Source of the DNA: CAVVDT01 sp963747005
Lineage (GTDB): Bacteria > Pseudomonadota > Alphaproteobacteria > Rhizobiales > Aestuariivirgaceae
Assembly (NCBI GenBank): GCA_963747005.1
Contig: CAVVDT010000002.1
Span: 1 to 64,000, forward strand
Direction: 5' to 3'
Length of the DNA: 64,000 nucleotides
In this document: in pieces, positions 58,392 to 64,000 of the stretch
How positions within the stretch are numbered: position 1 is the first letter of the stretch
How the letters are laid out: each line of letters opens with the position of its first letter
The notes under the pieces: model-generated
What the model was told of the DNA's origin: nothing
The model's input: only the letters and a program-made list of their open reading frames with translations
Database searches by the model: none
Position numbers and translations under genes: made by a program

Positions 58392-59150
58392 TCAGATATT
58401 GAAAGAAAGTTCGAGAAAGTCCGCCACAGCGCGCTTGTAGTCCGGCGCCCCGACCGCTTTCATGTGGTCCTTGCCGGCAAGAGTTACGCCGCGCGCGCCG
58501 GGGATGGCGGCAACCAGCGGTTCGACGGCGCCGGCAATGGCATCGTCACCGCCGGCCACCACCAGCACCGGCGCCTTGATGCCTGCCAGGTCCGCAGCCG
58601 AGATGCGCTGGCGTGCCGCCCGCATGCAGGCGGCCAGCGCCTTCAAATCCGAGCCGGTCCGCGCGGCGAACTCGCGAAATCCCCGCGCCTCTTCATCGGC
58701 GACCTCGGCCGGACTGTCGGCTTCCAACGCTTCGGCGATGATTTCGGAACCGCCGAGACCGCGGATCATGTTTTCCGCCAGTCCCGCCAGCACCACCCGG
58801 CGCACCCGCTCCGGGTGGCGGATGGCGAGGAAGGCGGAAATGCGCGCGCCCATGGAATAGCCCATGACATCCATCGCCTCATAGCCCAGGTGCTCGATCA
58901 GCCGGCGCGCATCCTCGGCCATGAGAGTGGAGGGATAGGCTGCCGGGTCGTAGAGCTTCTGGCTGAAGCCATGGCCGCGATTGTCGATGCTGATGACCTG
59001 CCGGCCGCGCTCGCTGAGAAACTTCACCCATCCTGTCGCCGTCCAGTTGATGCGGCCGTTGGAGGCAAAGCCGTGAATAAGGAGGATGGGCTCTCCCTCT
59101 CCTTCCACCTCAAAGGCGATCTCGACGCCGTCCGAATCGAAAACCTGCAC
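58392..59150 (-). CDS. Alpha/beta hydrolase (esterase-like)
   Basis: Taken from a GTG at 59150 with an excellent GGGAG ribosome site, giving 252 residues. The frame is open to 59333 but that would run into the divergent promoter. Motifs are ILLIHGFASNG (oxyanion), IDNRGHGFSQ, GYSMGA (Ser nucleophile), VLVVAGGDDAI (Asp) and GKDHMKAVG (His). It is unlike its neighbour at 57429 outside the fold motifs, so the pair is not a recent duplication. The substrate is unknown. Confidence 0.82.
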   Translation of the reverse strand: MQVFDSDGVEIAFEVEGEGEPILLIHGFASNGRINWTATGWVKFLSERGRQVISIDNRGHGFSQKLYDPAAYPSTLMAEDARRLIEHLGYEAMDVMGYSMGARISAFLAIRHPERVRRVVLAGLAENMIRGLGGSEIIAEALEADSPAEVADEEARGFREFAARTGSDLKALAACMRAARQRISAADLAGIKAPVLVVAGGDDAIAGAVEPLVAAIPGARGVTLAGKDHMKAVGAPDYKRAVADFLELSFNI

Positions 59151-59250
59151 GCTTCGCTTCTCCCGCTGAAGCCTGATTTGAAACGCTGGCGACGTTATGC
59201 TATTCGCGGGGCCAGCGAAACCCGGCACCGCAATCCAAGGGAGCACCGTC

Positions 59251-59496
59251 ATGGCGACCAGCCACACGCCGAAATTCCACAACGATCTCGGTGTGGCCGC
59301 CATCGATATCGGCGCCCGCGAGTTCGAATGCATCGGCGCCCTGCCCCCCTTCGATCACCCGCACGTCTATATCGACATGGGCGACGCCGATGAGGCGATC
59401 TGCCCTTATTGCTCCACCCTCTACCGTCACGACCCGGCACTGAAAGCCGACGAGGCGCGCCCGCCTGAGGCCATGGTCAAGTCGGAAGCCGCCTGA
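59251..59496 (+). CDS. zf-CHCC zinc-finger protein (NDUFS6-like)
   Basis: An 81-residue protein from the ATG at 59251 (AAGGGAG ribosome site). The CHCC zinc motif is complete: Cys in EFECIG, His in DHPHVY, and the two cysteines of ICPYCSTLY. It belongs to PF10276, homologous to mitochondrial complex I subunit NDUFS6, and may be an accessory subunit of alphaproteobacterial complex I. It is divergent from the hydrolase gene. Confidence 0.9.
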   Translation: MATSHTPKFHNDLGVAAIDIGAREFECIGALPPFDHPHVYIDMGDADEAICPYCSTLYRHDPALKADEARPPEAMVKSEAA

Positions 59497-59521
59497 ACCG
59501 CCGGACCCCCGAAAAGAAAGC

Positions 59522-59550
59522 GGCGGCGCGTCCCCCACGGTCGCGCCGCC
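59522..59550 (+). terminator. GC-rich hairpin after the zinc-finger gene
   Basis: GGCGGCGCG (59522-59530) pairs with CGCGCCGCC (59542-59550) across an 11-base loop. No T-run follows, so it may be a Rho-dependent or weak terminator. The region 59551-59639 holds nothing else I can support. Confidence 0.4.
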
Positions 59551-59639
59551 ACCTTAGTCGCCCCTCAAAAGTGCCGTCTTGCTGTCCCCCGCAATCCCGT
59601 TGCGGCATGACGGCGGGCGCCCTCCCCCTTCAAGGAGAG

Positions 59640-59795
59640 TTAGAGCAATTGCGATATCGGCGCGCTCGCCGCAGCGCCCTGTCCAACATGATGGCCGATG
59701 TCCGCCGCCACCGCCATGCCTGACATGATCTTGAGTCCCAGAAGGCTTACAATCGCGATCCAGGCGATATCCTTGCTGAGCATGTTGTGTCCCAT
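59640..59795 (-). CDS. Possible small exported or membrane protein
   Basis: A short frame of 51 codons from the ATG at 59795, or 47 from the ATG at 59783, which has GGGA at good spacing. The product has one hydrophobic segment (LSKDIAWIAIVSLLGLKI) and a possible signal-peptidase site at MAVAAD, followed by a short polar/alanine tail. Upstream there is an AT-rich stretch that could hold a promoter. I recognise no family. The call rests only on the ribosome site and the membrane-like sequence, so it is uncertain. Confidence 0.4.
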   Translation of the reverse strand: MGHNMLSKDIAWIAIVSLLGLKIMSGMAVAADIGHHVGQGAAASAPISQLL

Positions 59796-60016
59796 CCAGA
59801 ATGTTGCGGCCGCATTGTCGGTCGATCTCGCAAGCGTGTGCGGCCTTCAGGGCCGTACTATGCGCGTCATCGTCGATAATGAGAATTTGAATCGAATTTT
59901 GCGGTAAAGCGTTGGTAAACGCCCCCGCCGGCCGATGCCCGTTTCTCCCGGCATGCGGGTGGACATTCAGGCGTGCGCCCGCCATAGATGCCCGATCAGC
60001 CCGAGTAACGCCGCCC

Positions 60017-60535
60017 ATGCCCGACCGCCATCCCGTCTCCATCCGCGACTACCGCCCTGAAAGCGACCGCACAGGCCTGATCGCCATCGTGCGCGAATTG
60101 CAGTCGCATGAGGCAGGCCTCTATGACCGCATGCGCCCGGCCGCCGACATGGGAGACTGGTATGCCGGGCATCTCTTGCGCCAGTGCCTGGACCATGCCG
60201 GGCGCCTGCTGGTGGCCGAAAGGGCCGGCCGCATCGTCGGCTATGCCACCATCCTCACCCGTATCGAGGAGAATTCGGTCGACGAGATTGCCCATAGCTA
60301 TGCCTATGTGGGCGATCTGGCGGTCACCGCTTCCGCCAGGGGCGCGGGTATCGGCCACCGCTTGCTCGATGCCTGCGAGGCCGAAGCGCGGCGGCGCGGC
60401 GCCGGCCACCTGCGCATCACCGCCATTGCCGCCAATACCCGCGCCCGCGACGTCTATCGCGCTTTCGGGTTCGCCGAACTGTTCGTCGATCTCGAAAAGC
60501 CGCTTCATCCCCCGGAGCCAATGCCATGCGATTGA
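60017..60535 (+). CDS. GNAT-family N-acetyltransferase
   Basis: From the ATG at 60017 the protein has 172 residues of the GNAT fold. VGDLAVTASARGAGIGHRLLDACEAEARRRG contains the acetyl-CoA-binding R-x-x-G-x-G loop, followed by ANTRARDVYRAFGFAE. The substrate is unknown. It overlaps the SDR gene by ten bases and probably starts a three-gene unit with the SDR and the YcaQ-like gene. Confidence 0.88.
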   Translation: MPDRHPVSIRDYRPESDRTGLIAIVRELQSHEAGLYDRMRPAADMGDWYAGHLLRQCLDHAGRLLVAERAGRIVGYATILTRIEENSVDEIAHSYAYVGDLAVTASARGAGIGHRLLDACEAEARRRGAGHLRITAIAANTRARDVYRAFGFAELFVDLEKPLHPPEPMPCD

Positions 60536-61284
60536 AGGGAAAGACCGCCATCGTCACCGGTGCCGCCTCGGGGTTCGGCGAGGGCATAGCCCGGCGCTTT
60601 GCGGCCGAAGGGGCCTATGTGGTGGTCTGCGACATCGACGAGGCGGGCGCCGTCGCGGTCGCCGAGGCCATTGCGGAAAAATCCGGCCAGGCCCACGCGG
60701 CGGTGTGCGACGTCACGGTTTCCGGCGACATTGCCCATCTGGTCGACGAGACGCTGACGACCTTCGGGTCCATCGACGTCCTGGTGAATAATGCCGGCAT
60801 GCCGCAAGTCAACGGCCCCATGCTCGATGTCGACGAAGAGACCTTCGACCGCATCTTCGCCGTCAATGTCAAATCCATCTACCTGATGGCCCGCCACGTG
60901 GTGCCGGTGATGCGCCAGGTGGGCGGTGGCGTCATCCTCAACACCGCCTCCACCGCCGCCTTGCGCCCGCGCCCCGGCCTCACCTGGTACAACGGGTCCA
61001 AGGGTGCGGTGGTGACGCTGACCAAGTCCATGGCCATCGAACTGGCGAGCGATGGCATCCGCGTCAATGCCCTGTGTCCGGTAGCCGGCGAAACGCCCAT
61101 GTTGGCGGCTTTCATGGGCGGGTCGGTGAGCGATGACATGCAGCAGAAATTCATTGCGACCATCCCGCTGGGGCGCCTGTCGAGCCCGCGCGACATCGCC
61201 AACGCGGCGCTTTATCTCGCCTCGGACGAGGCCGATTTCATCACCGGCGTCTGCCTCGACGTGGACGGCGGGCGCTCGATCTGA
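60526..61284 (+). CDS. Short-chain dehydrogenase/reductase
   Basis: A 252-residue classical SDR: cofactor motif TGAASGFGEGIA, Asp-Ile-Asp after strand 2 favouring NAD(H), VLVNNAGMP, catalytic Ser in LNTASTAAL, and YNGSK with Tyr and Lys in place. The C-terminus ends FITGVCLDVDGGRSI. In contrast to the SDR at 38917, the active site is intact. It resembles 3-oxoacyl-ACP reductase or sugar/alcohol dehydrogenases; the substrate is not set. It overlaps its neighbours on both sides, so an operon is likely. Confidence 0.9.
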   Translation: MRLKGKTAIVTGAASGFGEGIARRFAAEGAYVVVCDIDEAGAVAVAEAIAEKSGQAHAAVCDVTVSGDIAHLVDETLTTFGSIDVLVNNAGMPQVNGPMLDVDEETFDRIFAVNVKSIYLMARHVVPVMRQVGGGVILNTASTAALRPRPGLTWYNGSKGAVVTLTKSMAIELASDGIRVNALCPVAGETPMLAAFMGGSVSDDMQQKFIATIPLGRLSSPRDIANAALYLASDEADFITGVCLDVDGGRSI

Positions 61285-62507
61285 TGGCGCCCGGCAGTGA
61301 CAGCCTCAGCCGCGACGAGGCCCGCCGGATGGCGCTGGCCGCAACCGGCCTTGCTTCCAGCCCACGCCGCACGGGCAAGGCCACATGGGCCAGGCTTTCC
61401 CCGGTGATCGAGCGCCTCAACCTGTTGCAGATGGACTCGGTCAACGTCCTGGCGCGCGCCCACTACCTGCCGCTGTGGTCGCGCGCCGGTCCCTACGACC
61501 ACAAGACCCTCGATGCCCGCGCCTTCGACAACCGCAAACGCGCCCTGTTCGAATACTGGGCGCATGAGGCGAGCCTCCTGCCGTTCGCGCTGCATCCGCT
61601 GTTGCGCTGGCGCATGGCCGATGCCGCCCGTGGCATCGGTCTCTACAAGGACCTGGCGAAGTTTGCCCGCGACCAGCGTCCCTACGTCGCCGAACTGCTG
61701 GCCCGGGTGCGCGCCGAAGGCCCGGTGAGCGCCCGCGACCTTGACGACGGGAGCGGCCGCACCGGCCCGTGGTGGGGCTGGCACGACGCCAAGACCGGGC
61801 TTGAATACCTGTTCTGGGCAGGCGAGGTGACGGCGGCCGGCCGCAGGGGGGCTTTCGAGCGCACCTACGACGTGCCCGAACGGGTCATCCCGGCGGACAT
61901 TCTCAACCTTGCAACCCCGCCCCGTGCCGAGGCCATCCGCCAGCTTGTCGTCCTGTCGGCCCAGGCCCTGGGCATCGCCAGTGAGCAGGATCTGCGCGAT
62001 TATTTCCGCCTTGCCGTCGCCGACACGACAAAGGCCATTGCCGAACTGATCGAAGCGGGCGCACTTCGCCCCGTCAGCGTCGAAGGTTGGCGCCAGCCGG
62101 CCTTCATGGCCGCGGGCGCCCAGGTGCCGGCCCGCGCCGCGCCGACCACGCTGTTATCGCCGTTCGATCCGCTGGTGTGGAACCGGGCGCGCACCGAACG
62201 GGTATTCGGCTTTTCCTACCGCATCGAGATCTACACGCCCGCCGAAAAACGGGTGCACGGCTACTACGTCCTGCCCTTCATGCACCGCGGCCGCTTTGCC
62301 GCGCGCGCCTGCCTCAAGGCCGACCGGGCGGCGGGCGTGCTCCGGGTGAATACCGCCCATGCCGAACCCGGCAGCAAGCCGGGCGACGTAGCCGAAGCGC
62401 TGATGCCCGAACTCGCCGCCATGGCCGCATGGCTGGGGCTTGAGCGGGTGGAGATCGCCGGTGAGGGCGATCTCAGCCCGCTGCTAGATCAGCATGCGAT
62501 TGGGTAG
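61284..62507 (+). CDS. YcaQ/AlkX-type winged-helix DNA glycosylase
   Basis: A 407-residue HTH_42-superfamily protein. The QxD motif in RLNLLQMDSVNVLARAHYL matches the catalytic motif of E. coli YcaQ, which unhooks interstrand crosslinks. PLWSRAGPYD, FEYWAHEASLLP and SPFDPLVWNRART, FGFSYRIEIYTPAEKRVHGYYVLPF are family stretches. The start overlaps the SDR stop by one base. The last seven codons and stop lie inside a RIME-like hairpin, so the C-terminus LLDQHAIG is encoded by repeat DNA. Confidence 0.87.
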   Translation: MAPGSDSLSRDEARRMALAATGLASSPRRTGKATWARLSPVIERLNLLQMDSVNVLARAHYLPLWSRAGPYDHKTLDARAFDNRKRALFEYWAHEASLLPFALHPLLRWRMADAARGIGLYKDLAKFARDQRPYVAELLARVRAEGPVSARDLDDGSGRTGPWWGWHDAKTGLEYLFWAGEVTAAGRRGAFERTYDVPERVIPADILNLATPPRAEAIRQLVVLSAQALGIASEQDLRDYFRLAVADTTKAIAELIEAGALRPVSVEGWRQPAFMAAGAQVPARAAPTTLLSPFDPLVWNRARTERVFGFSYRIEIYTPAEKRVHGYYVLPFMHRGRFAARACLKADRAAGVLRVNTAHAEPGSKPGDVAEALMPELAAMAAWLGLERVEIAGEGDLSPLLDQHAIG

Positions 62508-62598
62508 AATCACCCAATCGCATAAAAGCTGATCGATTCCAATGTGTTGAGCATGATGTTGTCCGAAAAGCGGTTTCCACTCTTCGGCATCATGCTCT
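62487..62598. repeat. RIME-like double hairpin
   Basis: Hairpin 1 spans GATCAGC/ATGCGATTGGGT (62487-62505) and ACCCAATCGCAT/GCTGATC (62512-62533), with a four-base bulge. Hairpin 2 spans GAGCATGATG (62550-62559) and CATCATGCTC (62588-62597) with CCGAAAAG/CTCTTCGG inside. This matches Rhizobium intergenic mosaic elements in form. It also contains the stop codon of the upstream gene. Confidence 0.75.
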
Positions 62599-62629
62599 GG
62601 CCGACAGGACAGCCTGAGGTTTCCCCGGA

Positions 62630-64000
62630 CTACAGCTTTAGTCCCGAGCGGGTCAGGTCGTCGGCCACCTCGGTGATCGAGGCCGCCAGCGTGTCGACCA
62701 TGAAGTCGGCCTCGTCTATGGTGAGGATGAGCGGCGGCGACATGACGTCGAGATGCCCGAGCGGACGCACCAGAAGCCCCTTGGCCTCGCAAGCATCGGA
62801 GATGCGCCGCGAAATGTTGGCCTCGGCCGGCAGCTTGGCGCGGGTCTTCTTGTCGGCCACGTATTCCACACACATCATGAACCGCCGCCCGCGCACATCG
62901 CCGACCAGCGGCAGGTCGGACAGGGCCTTGAGGCGCTGCTCGAAGTGATCGCCCACCCGCTTGGCGTTGCCGAGAATGTCCTCGCGCTCGATGATGGCGA
63001 TGTTCTCCAGCGCCACCGCGCAACCCACCGGATGCCCCGAGCAGGTAAAGCCGTGGGTGAACCAGCCGTTGGGATCGGGCGCCGAGATCACCTCGTGGAT
63101 GCCTTCCGAATAAAGCGTCGCCCCCATGGGGAAATACCCCGAGGTGATGCCCTTGGCGCAGGTGATGATGTCGGGGACGATGCCGAATTCGGCTTCGGAC
63201 GCAAACCAGTGGCCCACCCGCCCGAAGGCCGACACCACCTCATCGGCGATGAACAGGATATCGCTTTCCTTGCACACGGCATGCATGCGCTTGAGGTAGC
63301 AGGGCGGCGGCACCACGACGCCGCCGGACCCCTGGATCGGCTCGGCGATGAAGCAGGCGATGTTCTCCGCGCCGACTTCTTCGACCTTGGCCTTGAACTC
63401 ATCCACCAGGAAGTCGGTAAACGCCTCCAGCGTCATGCCCTCCGGCCGGCGATAGGGATAGGGCGCCGAGAGATGGTGGATGGTATCGGTGAGATACTGG
63501 AACTCGGGGCGGGTATCGCCCTCGCGCTTGCCGATGGAGGCGGTGAGGAAGGTCGAGCCGTGATAGGAGTTGTTGCGCGAGATGATGTGGCGGCGCGCCA
63601 TGTTGCCCTTGCGGCCATGATAATAATGAGCGAGCCGCACCGCCCCCTCATTCGCCGCCGAACCCGACAGGGCGAACATCACCCGGTTGAGCGAGCCCGG
63701 CGAAAGGCTGGCCAGCTTGGCCGCGAGCATGGCCGCCGGCGGGTTGGTGACGTCGACGAAGGTGTTGCAATAGCCGAGCTGTTCGGCCTGCTCGGCCATG
63801 GCGCGGCCCAGTTCCTTGCGCCCGTAGCCGACATTGACGCACCACATGCCGCCGATGCCGTCGAGGTAGCGATTGCCCGCGATGTCGGTGACATAGGCCC
63901 CCTCGCCCCTGGCGAGGACCAGCGAACCGTCCTTGCGGAATGAATCGAAATGCGTCCACGGATGGACGAAATGGTCATGGTCGGCCTGCCACAGGGCATC
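62630..64000 (-). CDS. Class III aminotransferase, omega-amino-acid/putrescine type (5' end outside the window)
   Basis: The frame runs past 64000, so the start is missing; 456 residues are visible, beginning DALWQADHDHFVHPWTHF. The ATG at 63847 is internal, because the upstream residues GEGAYVTDIAGNRYLDGIGG are standard fold type I sequence. Motifs: SGSAANEGAVRLA (PLP phosphate), FIAEPIQGSGG, DILFIADEVVSAFGRVGHWF (Asp binding the pyridine N) and the Schiff-base Lys in ITCAKGITSGYFPMGA. HPWTHF and the overall sequence resemble putrescine-pyruvate or taurine/omega-amine aminotransferases. Putrescine would fit the aguAB pair, but that is inference. Confidence 0.9.
   Translation of the reverse strand, partial: DALWQADHDHFVHPWTHFDSFRKDGSLVLARGEGAYVTDIAGNRYLDGIGGMWCVNVGYGRKELGRAMAEQAEQLGYCNTFVDVTNPPAAMLAAKLASLSPGSLNRVMFALSGSAANEGAVRLAHYYHGRKGNMARRHIISRNNSYHGSTFLTASIGKREGDTRPEFQYLTDTIHHLSAPYPYRRPEGMTLEAFTDFLVDEFKAKVEEVGAENIACFIAEPIQGSGGVVVPPPCYLKRMHAVCKESDILFIADEVVSAFGRVGHWFASEAEFGIVPDIITCAKGITSGYFPMGATLYSEGIHEVISAPDPNGWFTHGFTCSGHPVGCAVALENIAIIEREDILGNAKRVGDHFEQRLKALSDLPLVGDVRGRRFMMCVEYVADKKTRAKLPAEANISRRISDACEAKGLLVRPLGHLDVMSPPLILTIDEADFMVDTLAASITEVADDLTRSGLKL

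Noticed and set aside
59698..59907. 69-codon plus-strand ORF
   Set aside because: Overlaps the better small minus-strand ORF, lacks a ribosome site and runs through the AT-rich promoter region.

Overview
The window reads as chromosome of a high-GC alphaproteobacterium, most likely order Hyphomicrobiales (Rhizobiales). The signs are GTTC-N7-GTTC SOS boxes, TTAA-N7-TTAA CtrA-type boxes, aerobic-pathway cobalamin genes (cobW-cobN-cobO), lineage-typical families (DUF2336, DUF3126, PAS_5, bacterial transglutaminase-like cysteine protease, zf-CHCC protein) and RIME-like intergenic palindromes. I see no rRNA, tRNA, CRISPR array, recognisable insertion sequence, integrase or phage structural gene. 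Genus and species cannot be fixed from what I see.

Layout. 1-1437: dense array of composite palindromic repeats holding two nearly identical 603-bp units, each with a small GIY-YIG nuclease gene. 1470-1885: an SOS-box promoter followed by a roughly 380-bp structured, apparently non-coding element. 1933-9521: pbpC and a large alpha-2-macroglobulin (envelope defence/repair). 9633-12629: FAD oxidoreductase, cupin and Rieske oxygenase; then a GT87-type glycosyltransferase. 14062-17108: TPR protein, second Rieske oxygenase, CoA-transferase. 17178-23761: cobalamin riboswitch followed by cobalt transport (cbtB, cbtA) and cobW-cobN-cobO. 23763-27742: diheme cytochrome c, DUF2336 protein, MFS transporter, degenerate receiver with a CtrA box. 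28138-28538: a second, inverted copy of the SOS-box element, again directly next to a palindromic-repeat array (28571-29460). 29646-38933: MaoC hydratase plus CitE-like lyase, MscS channel, flavin reductase, HAD phosphatase, nitroreductase, a secreted repeat protein with a low-GC insertion at its 3' end, pirin, Kef antiporter. 38917-47755: SDR, phosphoesterase, thrS, outer-membrane protein, yidD, choline-sulfatase, and the divergent agmatine-to-putrescine pair aguB/aguA. 47899-54339: IscU-like protein, folE-hisI, patatin, CBS protein, rhomboid, PAS and PilZ proteins, cysteine protease. 54463-64000: gamma carbonic anhydrase-like protein, small conserved proteins, cysE, two alpha/beta hydrolases, GNAT, SDR, YcaQ-type glycosylase and the 3' part of a class III aminotransferase.

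How genes work together. The B12 riboswitch transcript joins cobalt uptake to cobalt insertion and corrinoid adenosylation. Several loci point to quaternary-amine and polyamine metabolism: two Rieske oxygenases, an FAD amine-oxidase-like protein, choline-sulfatase, agmatine deiminase with N-carbamoylputrescine amidase, and a putrescine/omega-amino-acid aminotransferase. They are not one operon, so this is inference.

The most unusual feature is the inverted pair of SOS-promoter elements with compensatory base changes in predicted stems, each beside a repeat array. At one array the small nuclease gene is nested between the two palindromes of the repeat, as though it were the autonomous form of that repeat family.
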